Translations under genes and position numbers: made by a program
The notes under the pieces: generated by a model
Told to the model about the DNA's origin: nothing
What the model saw: only the letters and a program-made list of their open reading frames with translations
The model's database searches: none
Part shown: one piece after another, positions 9,951-20,053 of the stretch
Position numbering within the stretch: the first letter of the stretch is position 1
Layout of the letters: the number at the start of each line of letters is the position of its first letter
Source: Prochlorococcus sp. MIT 1300
GTDB taxonomy: Bacteria; Cyanobacteriota; Cyanobacteriia; PCC-6307; Cyanobiaceae
DNA length: 64,000 nt
Assembly (NCBI RefSeq): GCF_034092375.1
Contig: NZ_CP139302.1
Location: 1,550,001 to 1,614,000 of the forward strand
Reading direction: 5' to 3'

Positions 9951-10757
9951 ATGTCAGCAAAGTGCCGTTTAGATCTTTATTTGGTCAGTCTTGGCCTCGC
10001 CTCATCAAGGCATCAGGCTCAGCAGTTAATTCGTGCTGGAAAAGTTCGGGATAACTTTGGAAAGCTTTTAGATAAGCCAGGTCAGCTCATTCCGTCAGGC
10101 GAGGATCTGGTGGTAAAGGCTTCCCCACGCTTTGTATCGCGTGGAGGAGAAAAACTTCTAGGTGCACTTAATGCTTTCCCTATAAAAATTCAAGGAAGAA
10201 TTTGCCTCGATGCAGGTATTTCCACTGGGGGATTTACTGATTGCTTATTGCAGCATGGTGCCGCTCGTGTGTATGGGGTCGATGTTGGTTATGGGCAGGT
10301 TGCCTGGACTTTGAGAAATGATTCGCGTGTGGTTCTAAAGGAAAGGACAAATTTGCGGAAGTTAATGCCTGAGCAAATTTATGGGGTTGATCACCCATGG
10401 CCAAATTTCGCTGTAGCAGATTTGTCATTCATTTCACTTCGATTGGTTCTGCCTTCAATTAAGGGTTTAATAGTTGCCGAGTCTTCTGAGTGCATTCTTT
10501 TGGTAAAACCCCAATTTGAGGTTGGTCGTGAGAAAGTTGGCAAAGGAGGAGTAGTTAGAGATCCTGCTGATCACCTTGGGGCTTTGCAATCTGTGATTTC
10601 AGCAGTCGAGGCTAATGGGTGGGTCCCTCGAGGAGTTATAAGATCTCCTCTTAAAGGACCTGCTGGTAATCAGGAATATCTTTTATGGACAAGTACTGCA
10701 GGAGAGCCATTAAACATGTCTCAGTTGGAGGATTTAGTTGAAGGATCTTTGACTTGA
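9951..10757 (+). CDS. tlyA: TlyA-family rRNA (cytidine-2'-O)-methyltransferase
   Basis: This protein of about 268 residues joins an N-terminal S4 RNA-binding domain (CRLDLYLVSLGLASSRHQAQ onward) to an FtsJ-like Rossmann methyltransferase. Visible are LDAGISTGGFTDCLLQHGA (SAM motif I), VYGVDVGYGQVAW, VADLSFISL and VKPQFEVGR. Mycobacterial TlyA methylates 16S and 23S rRNA; the old name hemolysin is misleading. The frame is open upstream to a TTG at 9918, but the ATG at 9951 starts directly at the S4 domain and is preferred. It converges on glnB with only seven bases between the genes. Confidence 0.92.
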   Translation: MSAKCRLDLYLVSLGLASSRHQAQQLIRAGKVRDNFGKLLDKPGQLIPSGEDLVVKASPRFVSRGGEKLLGALNAFPIKIQGRICLDAGISTGGFTDCLLQHGAARVYGVDVGYGQVAWTLRNDSRVVLKERTNLRKLMPEQIYGVDHPWPNFAVADLSFISLRLVLPSIKGLIVAESSECILLVKPQFEVGREKVGKGGVVRDPADHLGALQSVISAVEANGWVPRGVIRSPLKGPAGNQEYLLWTSTAGEPLNMSQLEDLVEGSLT

Positions 10758-10764
10758 AGAACTC

Positions 10765-11127
<363 letters not shown>

Positions 11128-11147
11128 TTAATTTATAAGCAACTTTG

Positions 11148-11375
11148 TCAGAATTTTCTTTGAACCGTTGCAGCTGAAAGGTGATTTAAAGATAGACCTG
11201 CATCTTTGGCATCTTTAGATAGTGATGAGACATCCTCCTCTGGAAGAACTACTTGACTAGCAGCTAAAGCTTCCCAGTGTTCGTCTTCGAAATGTGTTTG
11301 CAGCCAAAGCATTCCATGAATGCTGATTGGACGGACTTGTATCCCTGACTCGGTCCCAATTAGCCACATATCCAT
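11148..11375 (-). CDS. Small conserved hypothetical protein upstream of glnB
   Basis: About 75 residues, read in the same direction as glnB and separated from it by 44 bases. I chose the ATG at 11375 (MDMWLIGTESG), which has a GGCGGA stretch six bases upstream; a TTG at 11390 and an ATG at 11369 are also possible. The sequence is soluble and acidic, with a hydrophobic middle (HGMLWLQTHFEDEHWEAL) and the motif LPEEDVSSLSKDAKDAG. It may be a picocyanobacterial protein of unknown function. Co-transcription with glnB is possible from the spacing. Confidence 0.65.
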   Translation of the reverse strand: MDMWLIGTESGIQVRPISIHGMLWLQTHFEDEHWEALAASQVVLPEEDVSSLSKDAKDAGLSLNHLSAATVQRKF

Positions 11376-11459
11376 AAAAAAGTCCGCCAAGTGACCCTAT
11401 TAAGGGGTCTAAGGCGAACCTTCGTTGTTGCTGTTGTTACCGATTTGGCTGTTTATGTT

Positions 11460-11669
11460 TTATGAGTCAACACTTTGGCGGTGTTGATAAACCTTGCCTC
11501 TATAGCGAAGTTTTACTTGTGTATCGGCAGGAAGCACTTCGTGCTTAAGGGACGCTTGATAGCGCTTGCCTCTATATACGTGTTCAACAAGCGCGGTACT
11601 GGCTTGTTCGTGTTCAGTGCTCTTGTATTGAACACCTCTGTAGACCCGTTGCTCGGTAAGCATTGCCAT
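11460..11669 (-). CDS. DUF4278 domain protein
   Basis: A 69-residue basic protein with three YRG-type repeats (VYRGVQY, VYRGKRY, RYRGKVY), the hallmark of the cyanobacterial DUF4278 family. The function is unknown. Two ATG codons (11669 and 11663) stand in frame at the start; a GAGGT stretch lies four bases before the first. It has its own spacing from neighbours on both sides, so it is probably monocistronic. Confidence 0.75.
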   Translation of the reverse strand: MAMLTEQRVYRGVQYKSTEHEQASTALVEHVYRGKRYQASLKHEVLPADTQVKLRYRGKVYQHRQSVDS

Positions 11670-11997
11670 TGACCTCGAAGGGATTGATTGGAAAATTCCT
11701 TACTAAAAGGAACTACCGCTTCTAGGGAAGGAGCGTTGCTTCGCCTTGCGGGGGGCTACTTCCTGCTTTATGGCCAAGGATTATCGCTTGACCTAGCTCA
11801 ACGTTTTGTCCTTCCATATAGTTCTATACGATTTAGGCTGTTCATGGTGAACACTTTTGCGCTTTTCTTCTAAAGACTTTATAAAGATATTTTTGTTCGG
11901 GATGTTTTTGTCGAATTTGCTTGGTCTGGCCTTGATAAGCCATTGAGTGATTTGAGAGACTTTGATTCTTGGCTTTGTTTTCGTGACCACTCATTCG
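11670..11997. other. Non-coding stretch between the DUF4278 gene and queF
   Basis: This 328-base gap separates two divergent genes and should contain their promoters. It has some GC-rich local inverted repeats near 11,729-11,760, around a run of six G residues, which could fold, but no tRNA, known small RNA or convincing reading frame was recognised. Confidence 0.4.
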
Positions 11998-12378
11998 ATG
12001 AATACCAAGCAACCTCTCTATGGAGAAAGGGCCATTTCAGAGGCTGAGTTGATTTGTTTTGAGAATCCAAACTTAGTAAGACCTTATGAAATTTCTATTG
12101 AGTTGCCTGAATTCACCTGTAAATGTCCGTTTTCTGGTTATCCAGATTTCGCGGTCTTGAGGCTAATTTATGAACCAGGATTAAAAATTTTGGAGTTGAA
12201 ATCTATCAAATTTTACATAAATAGCTATCGTGAAAAGAAGATATCTCATGAGGAAGTTGCTAATAGAATACTGGATGATTTAGTTGAGGCATGTGAGCCT
12301 AATTGGATGAAATTAGAAGTTGATTTTAATCCAAGAGGGAATGTCCATACTGTTATAAGAGTTAGTCATGGTAAATGA
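11998..12378 (+). CDS. queF: NADPH-dependent 7-cyano-7-deazaguanine reductase
   Basis: QueF reduces preQ0 to preQ1 in queuosine tRNA modification. The protein of about 126 residues is of the short type. The motif [15 protein letters not shown] at residues 38-52 holds the nucleophilic cysteine (Cys43) and the acid Asp50; [15 protein letters not shown], around 65-79, is the substrate and NADPH-binding stretch. The frame extends to 11962, but the ATG at 11998 ([12 protein letters not shown]) gives the family-like N-terminus. It converges on ccs1 with a five-base gap. Confidence 0.92.
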   Translation: MNTKQPLYGERAISEAELICFENPNLVRPYEISIELPEFTCKCPFSGYPDFAVLRLIYEPGLKILELKSIKFYINSYREKKISHEEVANRILDDLVEACEPNWMKLEVDFNPRGNVHTVIRVSHGK

Positions 12379-12383
12379 AATAG

Positions 12384-13673
12384 TTAGTTTCCATTGATTG
12401 TTGAAAGTAAGATTGGCAGTTCTTCGGCTAGCCCACTTAGGTTCCTATTGCATAGTCCTCCCACATGTAAGGAGGAATTCTCTTGATCGCAGATTGCCCA
12501 AAGTTGTCTTGTGGCAACCATGCTTAGAGCACCACCAGTAAGTGTGATGGCAAATGCTAAATAAACAATTGGTACGCCAGGATCTCTCTTTAGAAGTAGA
12601 CCACTAGCCGGTAAGATTTGAATCACTTTTAATGGTATTCCATTGATTTCAGCGGGTTCGCCTCCAGGGCGAAGGTTGGCTAGAAGTTCACCTTTCGGAT
12701 TGAAAACTTGTATAGGGCCTGCTTCATTTGTCAGGCTGATAACAACAGGCTCGCTTCCATCAGTACGGGTTGGCAGTACGAGCCCCCAAACGTTTTCGCC
12801 AAGCTCAGGCAGTTTGTTTAGTGGAAGTTGAAGTTTTGGGCTGCGACCTATTTGTAAGGTAATTGCGGCTAAAGACCAGTCGGCTTGATAAACGGTAATT
12901 CCTTTGAACCTTAAAGGATGATTTACGCTTACTTCTTTGATACTTTTCTTGGCTTTAGTAGTTTCCAAAAGTTCTATCTTCGACCTGAATTGTTCAGGCC
13001 TACCTTTTGGGTCCCTTTCAATATTGAAGTCAGTAAGGCTGAGGGTAAGTTGACTGACTCCTTCCTTGTTCATTAGTTCTAATGAGCGACCAGGAGCAAG
13101 AAATCTTTCGACTCGTTGTCCTCCAAAAGCACCCCAAACAGCTCCTATCATTAAAAGTACTAGGCCAATATGAACTAATGGGGGGCCTATGCGGCCAATC
13201 ACGCCTTTTCTGGCAGCAAGCCTCCCTTCGTGATTTTGGACATCCCAACCGCTTTCCTTTAAAAGCTTGGTTAGTTTCTTTAAGAGAACTTGGTTTTGTG
13301 TGGTTGGAAGAGTTTCTGCAATTGCTAGTTTGCTGATTTGTCGAGGCTCTTTGTAATCAATCCAACGAAGTGCAGCTTGTAAGGTTGGCCATTGACGTCT
13401 CCAACTACAAATCATTAATGCAATTCCAAGCCAGGCTAACAGTGCTAAAAACCAATTACTTGTATAAACATGATCCAGTTCGAGACGAAGGATCATTTGA
13501 CCATCAAAAATGCCTAGCCAGGGATTTTCTTGATAGATATCTATGTAATTAGCGCTTGGCTCGCCTTGAGGTATTGCTGTTCCTAGGGCACTAGATAGAG
13601 CAATTACTAATAGGAGAGCAATGGCTACTCTCAAGTCTGAAATCCATGAGAGCAAGCGTTTAAAAAATGCCAT
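12384..13673 (-). CDS. ccs1: Cytochrome c biogenesis protein Ccs1 (ResB family)
   Basis: Ccs1/ResB works with CcsA in system II cytochrome c maturation, moving and attaching heme on the lumenal side of the thylakoid. The 429-residue protein starts with a transmembrane helix ([20 protein letters not shown]), has further helices near 75-90 and 165-185, a large lumenal domain, and a last helix near 370-390 ([20 protein letters not shown]). The segment [20 protein letters not shown] is typical of ResB. It lies three bases downstream of ccdA, which supplies reductant for the same process. Confidence 0.92.
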   Translation of the reverse strand: MAFFKRLLSWISDLRVAIALLLVIALSSALGTAIPQGEPSANYIDIYQENPWLGIFDGQMILRLELDHVYTSNWFLALLAWLGIALMICSWRRQWPTLQAALRWIDYKEPRQISKLAIAETLPTTQNQVLLKKLTKLLKESGWDVQNHEGRLAARKGVIGRIGPPLVHIGLVLLMIGAVWGAFGGQRVERFLAPGRSLELMNKEGVSQLTLSLTDFNIERDPKGRPEQFRSKIELLETTKAKKSIKEVSVNHPLRFKGITVYQADWSLAAITLQIGRSPKLQLPLNKLPELGENVWGLVLPTRTDGSEPVVISLTNEAGPIQVFNPKGELLANLRPGGEPAEINGIPLKVIQILPASGLLLKRDPGVPIVYLAFAITLTGGALSMVATRQLWAICDQENSSLHVGGLCNRNLSGLAEELPILLSTINGN

Positions 13674-13676
13674 GCT

Positions 13677-14390
13677 TCAAATCCACCGAGAAAGCAGGCT
13701 TAATAACCCTATTGATAAAAATAATGCGCCACTTATTGGTGGTATCCAACTTCCTATAGGTTTTAAAGCTAGAAGACCTGGCAACACGGCGGCTGCAGTT
13801 CCTGCTAATAGCAAAGGAATTACTTGCCCGATACCAAAACAAGCAAGCATTATCATTCCAAGAATTGGGTTTTCACTTTGGCTAATCCATCCGAGTAGCA
13901 CCGCTAATACTGGGGTCGTACATGGGGAGGATGCGAGCCCGAAGGTGAGTCCTGCCGCGACAGGTGCTATGGCTGGAGGGATTCTCTTTAAGACTGACGA
14001 GGAGGGATCAGGTCCTATAGGTAATGGAATCTTTATTAGCCCAAGAAGATTTAGTCCCATTACTACTGCTAAAACAGCAACTAAATTTGGGAAATAAGAA
14101 GGTAATTGCCCATACAGCCTTCCTATGAAACCGCTGAGACTTCCTAGTATTACTAAAGCACCAACTATTCCGCTGCAGAAGGCGAGGCTCCGTTGGAATG
14201 CATTTTGTTGATTCTCAAACCCAGCCAAATAAGCGACTGTGATTGGTAAAAGAGATAAAGAACAAGGCCCCAAACTTGTTAACAGACCTCCCAAAAAAAC
14301 AATTAGGAGGGTTAATGGACCTGGATTGCTAAGGCCATCTGTTAATAGTTGCTCGCTTATGCGAGCTAGATCAGATATTGCGAGTTCCAA
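13677..14390 (-). CDS. ccdA: Thiol:disulfide transporter CcdA
   Basis: CcdA carries reducing equivalents across the membrane to keep apocytochrome c cysteines reduced. The 237-residue protein has about six transmembrane helices and the two family cysteines, Cys43 in LGPCSLSLLPI and Cys157 in ASSPCTTPVLA, which form the redox pair. The apparent start is a TTG at 14390. Directly upstream of ccs1 in the same direction, so the pair forms a cytochrome c assembly operon. Confidence 0.92.
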   Translation of the reverse strand: MELAISDLARISEQLLTDGLSNPGPLTLLIVFLGGLLTSLGPCSLSLLPITVAYLAGFENQQNAFQRSLAFCSGIVGALVILGSLSGFIGRLYGQLPSYFPNLVAVLAVVMGLNLLGLIKIPLPIGPDPSSSVLKRIPPAIAPVAAGLTFGLASSPCTTPVLAVLLGWISQSENPILGMIMLACFGIGQVIPLLLAGTAAAVLPGLLALKPIGSWIPPISGALFLSIGLLSLLSRWI

Positions 14391-14446
14391 TGAGGGAATG
14401 GTTAAGATTTACTAGCACTTGGCCAACATACAGGTCTTTAAACAAT

Positions 14447-15694
14447 TTAGGCGCGAGTTCGTTTGATTGGTCTGTTACCTAATAGTCCAGTGGACTCTAA
14501 TGAACACCGAACTAGTAGGCCAGCAATTAGAAGGCTTGAAATAAGTGAGTTGCCACCATAACTTACAATTGGCAAAGGCAATCCTGTTGTAGGCATTGCT
14601 CCAGATGCTACAGCTATGTGCATTATTGCTTGCCCTACTAGCATAGTGCTACAACCTATTGCTACTAGTTTTGACTGGTTGTTCCTGCACCGAAAGGCAA
14701 TTCGAATACCAAGGAATGCTATCAAAAAAAGAAATATTAAAAGCATTAATGAACCTACAAAACCAAACTCTTCGGCGAACACTGCGTAAATAAAATCAGT
14801 ACTTTGAATTGGAAGATATTGCAACTTTTGGGTAGACAGGCCGTATCCTTGACCAAGCCATCCTCCTGACCCAATTGCTAGAAGACTTTGGATAAGTTGA
14901 TAACCATTCCCTTGCGCATCTTTCCAGGGATCAAGAAAAGAGATGACACGTAACTTTTGATACTCATTGCTAAGTATGCTCCAGGTTCCAATGAATCCAC
15001 CCCCTAGAACTGTTCCAATTAGTGGCATTAATCGCACCCCTGCAGCCAGGCCGATCAGCCAAATCAAGATTCCAGTTAAAGCTGCAGTACTTAGGTTGGG
15101 TTGCTTAAGTATTAAGAGTAATAGGCATACAAAAGTGCCCAGCCAAAAAAACTTTTGATCAGCACCAATTCTCTTCCAGTGTGCAAAAAGGTTTGCTGCT
15201 TGCAAGATAACGAATGGTTTGACTAGCTCTGATGGTTGAATTTGCAAAGGACCTACGATTAACCATCTACTAGCACCATTAACAGTGGTCCCTGCGATTA
15301 GTGTGAATGCAACCAGTAAGCAACCCAAGATGAGTCCAGGACCCGCAAGTTTTAGCCAACGCCGGATACTTGTCGAGATCGCAAACAAAAGTAAGCTCCA
15401 GCTAGCGGTCATCCATATCAATTGCCTTTTGATGTAGTAAGCCCCATCTCCCATTTCTCTTGTTGCAACCCACCAACTTGCAGAGCCGAGGATAAAGAGT
15501 CCTGCGATGCTCCAAAACCCGATGAGGCTAATTAGCAAACGTCCTTCAGCTGGCCAGATTGGCCATGGGAGAGGTAAGAATTTTTGCCAAGAAAACGCGG
15601 TGGAGTTTTGGCCAGAAGTATTGAAGTGACCGTCTCTTTGATCATTTAGTGCGTTCACTCGCCTAACTTTTGAGGAACTGCTCAAGATGGTCAA
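14447..15694 (-). CDS. ftsW: Peptidoglycan glycosyltransferase FtsW (SEDS family)
   Basis: A 415-residue SEDS protein that polymerises septal peptidoglycan with a partner PBP. About ten membrane helices are visible. The SEDS signature ASGAMPTTGLPLPIVSYGG lies near residue 365-383, and LQIQPSELVKPF contains the conserved Pro-Ser-Glu. The N-terminal 45 residues are polar and cytoplasmic. The frame begins with a TTG at 15694; the true start is uncertain. RodA is an alternative, but gene context in picocyanobacteria and overall length fit FtsW. Confidence 0.87.
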   Translation of the reverse strand: MTILSSSSKVRRVNALNDQRDGHFNTSGQNSTAFSWQKFLPLPWPIWPAEGRLLISLIGFWSIAGLFILGSASWWVATREMGDGAYYIKRQLIWMTASWSLLLFAISTSIRRWLKLAGPGLILGCLLVAFTLIAGTTVNGASRWLIVGPLQIQPSELVKPFVILQAANLFAHWKRIGADQKFFWLGTFVCLLLLILKQPNLSTAALTGILIWLIGLAAGVRLMPLIGTVLGGGFIGTWSILSNEYQKLRVISFLDPWKDAQGNGYQLIQSLLAIGSGGWLGQGYGLSTQKLQYLPIQSTDFIYAVFAEEFGFVGSLMLLIFLFLIAFLGIRIAFRCRNNQSKLVAIGCSTMLVGQAIMHIAVASGAMPTTGLPLPIVSYGGNSLISSLLIAGLLVRCSLESTGLLGNRPIKRTRA

Positions 15695-15845
15695 GGCTAA
15701 TGAAGTTAGTCTATTGAGACGTCTCTTGAGTGATTTGCCAAGCCTTTAATAAGAACAGAAAAAGGTTTTGCAATGCTTTTTGGCTTGTTGTAAGTCACAC
15801 TTCATATGATTTATCTGCCAATTTGCCATTGCCTTATTATTGATT

Positions 15846-15897
15846 TATAGGGATTTAGTGAGATATAGTTAACTATACATCTCGCTAAATCCCTATA
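15846..15897. repeat. 52-bp near-perfect palindrome between ftsW and a methyltransferase gene
   Basis: The left arm begins TATAGGGATTTAGTGAGAT and the right arm ends ATCTCGCTAAATCCCTATA; the centre contains TAGTTAACTA. The arms differ by one substitution (T versus C near the GAGAT) and a two-base insertion in the right arm. It lies between divergent genes, so it is not placed as an ordinary terminator. It could be a cruciform-forming site, an operator, or a miniature repeat. Confidence 0.85.
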
Positions 15898-15971
15898 ATA
15901 TAAGTTGGTTTTTATTTGCCTTTAGGGGGGTATATTTAGCTGGCCTATGTTATTTGCTTGGCTCAGGTTAT

Positions 15972-17201
15972 ATGACTATTCCTTCTTTTGATTTAAGTAA
16001 AAAAATAGATAGTATGGTTAGTGCTTTCTATGATGAATTCCCTTATCCTCCAGATGGTTTAGTTGATGGCCCTCCCCCAGGTTTCAACTGGAGATGGTCG
16101 TTCGAAGATGTTTACTCAAGTTGTACAGGGTTAAGCCCTGCCAATGTTGGGGCCTTAAAGCCTTTGCGAATACTTGATGCAGGCTGTGGCAGTGGCGTTA
16201 GTACAGACTATTTGGCTCACCAAAATCCCGGCTCAGAAATTTTGGCAATTGATATATCTCCTGGGACCCTTGACGTGGCTAGGAAGCGATTGAAGCGATC
16301 TGGTGGCGATGCAAAGGCGAGGGTAAGAATCAAAAATTGCAGTCTTCTTAAAGTTGAACATGAAGAGTCGTTTGATTACATTAATTCTGTTGGTGTATTG
16401 CACCATTTGCCGGACCCAAAAGAAGGCCTTAAGGCATTGGCTAAACTGCTTAAGCCGGGAGGAATTATTCATTTGTTCCTTTATGCTTCACACGGTCGTA
16501 AAGAAATCCAATCTATACAGCGGGCCCTTAGCCTTTTGGGGGCTGATCATGGTGGAGAAGGCGTAAGGCTTGGGAGAGAGCTTTTTGCTACCTTGCCGGT
16601 TAACAATCTTCTTCGCCGCAGTCATGAGCAAAGATGGCAAGACTTAGAATTGGTTGATGCAAATTTTGCAGATATGTACCTACACCCAATGGAGAAAAGC
16701 TTTGTTCTGTCTGAATTGTTTCAGCTAGTTGATTTTGCTAACCTAAAATTTTTAGGTTTCTCGGATCCTGCTACATGGGATATTTCAAGATTATTAAATG
16801 GAAATCTTCTTGAAAGAGCCAGGTCTCTTACAAGAATTAGTCAATGGCAACTTATTGAATATTTGGATCCTGAAATTAATCATTTTGAATTCTTCTTATC
16901 GAAAGGGCCTTTGCCCCAAAAAAATTGGAATGATGATTCGTCTATTTTATCTTCATATGGAAAACTTAGTAAGTGTATTTGGGGTTGGCCGAATAAGAAC
17001 TTGCTCGATTGCAATTTGAATCGGCTGGTTCTTACTGATGATGAGTTTGAGCTTCTAAAGGCTATTGAGATTCTTTCTTCCAGCGTCCCACTAGGGGCAT
17101 TGCCTTTGGGTTGGAAATCCTCTCGGATTGCTTGCACTGCAAGGACTCTGCAGGAAAAGCAAGTCTTATTGATCTCACTACTGCCAAATCCACCCACGTG
17201 A
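15972..17201 (+). CDS. SAM-dependent methyltransferase with long C-terminal extension
   Basis: About 409 residues. A class I Rossmann methyltransferase domain occupies roughly residues 60-200: motif I ILDAGCGSGVSTDYL, the acidic AIDISPGTLDVA, and SVGVLHHLPDPKEGLKALA followed by LKPGGIIHLFLYA. The C-terminal 200 residues have no motif I can name. The N-terminal YDEFPYPPDG resembles cyanobacterial methyltransferases of this type. The substrate is unknown. The ATG at 15972 is preferred over a TTG at 15954. It precedes the ATP synthase operon by about 40 bases but need not be functionally linked. Confidence 0.82.
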   Translation: MTIPSFDLSKKIDSMVSAFYDEFPYPPDGLVDGPPPGFNWRWSFEDVYSSCTGLSPANVGALKPLRILDAGCGSGVSTDYLAHQNPGSEILAIDISPGTLDVARKRLKRSGGDAKARVRIKNCSLLKVEHEESFDYINSVGVLHHLPDPKEGLKALAKLLKPGGIIHLFLYASHGRKEIQSIQRALSLLGADHGGEGVRLGRELFATLPVNNLLRRSHEQRWQDLELVDANFADMYLHPMEKSFVLSELFQLVDFANLKFLGFSDPATWDISRLLNGNLLERARSLTRISQWQLIEYLDPEINHFEFFLSKGPLPQKNWNDDSSILSSYGKLSKCIWGWPNKNLLDCNLNRLVLTDDEFELLKAIEILSSSVPLGALPLGWKSSRIACTARTLQEKQVLLISLLPNPPT

Positions 17202-17240
17202 TAGATTCCGCGGGCCTTTATTAACAGAGCATAGGCGCCC

Positions 17241-17717
17241 TTGCTGGTATCCCAGCTTCTACAGAATGGAACAAAGCCTCCTAAGGGGGGTGATGTTGCA
17301 CTGCAAAAATCTGAGGATCTCATCAATGGCGTCGAGACCACTCTGAATACAGACGCATCCAATAAGGGCTTAACAGCTTCATTGGATGAATATGGGCAGC
17401 TTCAGCTCCGCTTCATCTTGGCGACATTAGTGATCACATCTTTTGCGGTTGCTATTACAGCCTTTGTCTTTGATCTCAGAACTGCTGGCAGTTTGTTAGT
17501 GGGTTCATTGTTTGGAGTCCTTTATCTACGGCTTTTAGCTCGGAGTATTGGGAGACTTGCAAGGAGTTCGGAGAAGGTGGGGAAGGTGCAGCTGTTGGTT
17601 CCTGTTTTACTCGTCATAGCGGCCTCTAGGCTGCCTGAACTAGAGCTTCTACCGGCTTTATTGGGCTTTTTGCTTTATAAGCCGGCGATGATTCTTCAAG
17701 TTCTACGTGAGAACTGA
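17241..17717 (+). CDS. atpI: ATP synthase I protein (Atp1/AtpI assembly factor)
   Basis: First gene of the ATP synthase operon, 158 residues with a start at TTG 17241 that is not certain. Three to four hydrophobic stretches (FILATLVITSFAVAITAFVF, GSLLVGSLFGVLYLRLLA, VQLLVPVLLVIAAS, ELLPALLGFLLYKPAM) fit the AtpI/Atp1 family, a non-essential assembly factor for the c-ring. The N-terminal 50 residues are polar and may be partly untranslated if a later start is used. In cyanobacteria this gene regularly heads the atp operon. Confidence 0.85.
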   Translation: MLVSQLLQNGTKPPKGGDVALQKSEDLINGVETTLNTDASNKGLTASLDEYGQLQLRFILATLVITSFAVAITAFVFDLRTAGSLLVGSLFGVLYLRLLARSIGRLARSSEKVGKVQLLVPVLLVIAASRLPELELLPALLGFLLYKPAMILQVLREN

Positions 17718-17806
17718 TCAATAGCCACACCTAAGGCAATGAAGTGTCGGATTTCCGACCTCACTATCCATCCCTCTTAACTAGCCACACCGCAAAACAA
17801 GCTTTG

Positions 17807-18532
17807 ATGGGTTCCATTTCTTTTTTACTTCCATTTGCCGAATTAGAGGTTGGTAAACACCTTTATTGGGAGATCGGGAGCCTCAGGCTCCATGGACAGG
17901 TCTTTTTGACCTCATGGATTGTGATTGGAGCTCTTTTGGCTCTTGTGGTTGTAGGCACAAGAAAGATGGAGAGAGACCCTCAAGGTGTTCAGAACCTTCT
18001 TGAGTTCCTGTGGGATTACATACGTGATTTGGCTAGGACTCAAATAGGCGAAAAGGTCTACAGGGATTGGATGCCTTTCATCGGCACATTATTTTTGTTC
18101 ATTTTTGTAAGTAATTGGGGAGGTGCTTTGGTCCCTTGGAGGTTGATTCATCTTCCAAGTGGCGAGCTAGGAGCTCCAACAGCTGATATCAACACGACTG
18201 TTGCATTAGCCCTGTTGGTTTCTCTCTCTTATTTCTATGCGGGTTTGAGCAATAAGGGTTTGCGGTACTTCGAGTATTACGTTCACCCAACTCCGATCAT
18301 GCTCCCTTTCAAGATTGTTGAGGACTTTACTAAGCCACTATCACTCTCTTTTCGTCTTTTTGGAAACATCCTTGCTGACGAATTAGTAGTTGCTGTGTTG
18401 GTTTTTCTTGTGCCTCTGGTATTGCCTGTACCAGTCATGTTTCTTGGCTTGTTTACTAGTGCAATTCAAGCTTTGATTTTCGCCACTCTTGCCGCTTATT
18501 ACATCGGTGAGGCTGTCGAGGAACATCACTGA
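17807..18532 (+). CDS. atpB: ATP synthase F0 subunit a
   Basis: Subunit a (called AtpI in plant-style nomenclature) forms the stationary proton half-channels beside the c-ring in the thylakoid membrane. From the ATG at 17807 it is 241 residues, the usual cyanobacterial length; the frame is open to 17744 but that part looks untranslated. The essential arginine is in [16 protein letters not shown], and [21 protein letters not shown] is a conserved loop. Five to six hydrophobic helices are visible. Confidence 0.95.
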   Translation: MGSISFLLPFAELEVGKHLYWEIGSLRLHGQVFLTSWIVIGALLALVVVGTRKMERDPQGVQNLLEFLWDYIRDLARTQIGEKVYRDWMPFIGTLFLFIFVSNWGGALVPWRLIHLPSGELGAPTADINTTVALALLVSLSYFYAGLSNKGLRYFEYYVHPTPIMLPFKIVEDFTKPLSLSFRLFGNILADELVVAVLVFLVPLVLPVPVMFLGLFTSAIQALIFATLAAYYIGEAVEEHH

Positions 18533-18944
<412 letters not shown>

Positions 18945-19079
18945 GATACCTAATCAGGCTTTGGAGTTTTTTCTGGTAAATGTTTTTACTAGAGCTAACT
19001 CCAAACCTGATGAGTATTCATCCTCCTCAAGGGGCCTAGGCCGCTTTAAGGCTTGTTTTCACCAATAAAACCCTCGCAA

Positions 19080-19541
19080 ATGCCCAACTTATTTTTGTTC
19101 GGTGCCACTGAGGGAGGTCTTTTCGACTTCGATGCAACCCTGCCTCTTATGGCAGTCCAGGTTGTTCTCCTCACATTCATACTTAACGCTCTCTTCTTCA
19201 AGCCCGTTGGCAGGGTCGTGGAGGAAAGGGAGGGTTATGTCACGACCAGTCGAGCTGAGGCAAAGCAAAAGCTTGCTCAAGTTGAACGACTCGAGGCTGA
19301 ACTCAAAGATCAACTAAAGCAAGCCAGACAGGCTGCGCAAAAGCTGATTGGTGATGCCGAGAAGGATTCCGACAAGCTTTATAGGGAGGCATTGGCTTTG
19401 GCTACTGCAGAAGCTAATGCTTCTAGAGAAAAGGCCCGCCGTGAAATTGATTCTCAAAGAGAATCTGCTCTAAATCAGTTGAAAGCTGATGCAGATCAGC
19501 TAGGGAAGCTGATTGTTGATCGTCTATTGGCAGCCAAATGA
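19080..19541 (+). CDS. atpF2: ATP synthase F0 subunit b'
   Basis: One of two b-type stator subunits found in photosynthetic organisms (also called AtpG in plant-style naming). From the ATG at 19080 it is 153 residues: an N-terminal membrane helix ([20 protein letters not shown]) followed by a long charged coiled coil rich in Glu, Lys, Ala and Gln. The stop overlaps the next start by four bases (ATGA), coupling its synthesis to subunit b. Confidence 0.95.
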   Translation: MPNLFLFGATEGGLFDFDATLPLMAVQVVLLTFILNALFFKPVGRVVEEREGYVTTSRAEAKQKLAQVERLEAELKDQLKQARQAAQKLIGDAEKDSDKLYREALALATAEANASREKARREIDSQRESALNQLKADADQLGKLIVDRLLAAK

Positions 19542-20053
19542 CTTTCTATTCTTTTTTTGCTGCAGAAGGATTTGGACTGAATCTCAACCTTTTTGAGACC
19601 AACATCCTCAATTTGGCAGTTGTAATTTTTGGCCTATACAAGTTCCTTCCTAATTTCTTAGGAGGAATGTTGGAAAGACGCAGGAAGGCTATTTTGGTAG
19701 ACCTTGAAGATGCAGAAGAGCGCCTTGCTACAGCAACAACATCTCTAGCGAAAGCTCAAAAGGATCTTGCCGCCGCTGAAGATAAGGCAATGCAGATAAG
19801 GAAGGATTGCAAAGCGCGTGCTGAGGCAATTCGACTTGAGAGTGAAAAACGTACTGTGGAGGAGATGGCTCGTATTAAGCAAGGTGCCGCTTCTGATTTA
19901 GATGCAGAGGCAGCACGTGTTAGCGCACAATTAAGGCGAGAAGCAGCGCGTCTTGCTATTGAGAAAGCTTTGGCTACTCTTCCGGGTAAATTAGATAAGA
20001 AGACAAAAGATAAATTGGTCAGTCAATCAATTAAGAATATGGGGGCGGTCTGA
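19538..20053 (+). CDS. atpF: ATP synthase F0 subunit b
   Basis: The second peripheral-stalk subunit, 171 residues. A single N-terminal membrane helix ([17 protein letters not shown]) leads into a heptad-like coiled coil ([19 protein letters not shown] onward) that reaches up to subunit delta. Overlaps b' by four bases at its start and delta by one base at its end (TGATG), as expected for stoichiometric translation. Confidence 0.96.
   Translation: MTFYSFFAAEGFGLNLNLFETNILNLAVVIFGLYKFLPNFLGGMLERRRKAILVDLEDAEERLATATTSLAKAQKDLAAAEDKAMQIRKDCKARAEAIRLESEKRTVEEMARIKQGAASDLDAEAARVSAQLRREAARLAIEKALATLPGKLDKKTKDKLVSQSIKNMGAV

Noticed and set aside
11688-11873. A 61-codon rightward frame between the DUF4278 gene and queF.
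   Set aside because: No ribosome site, no family likeness, and the composition fits translated intergenic DNA.
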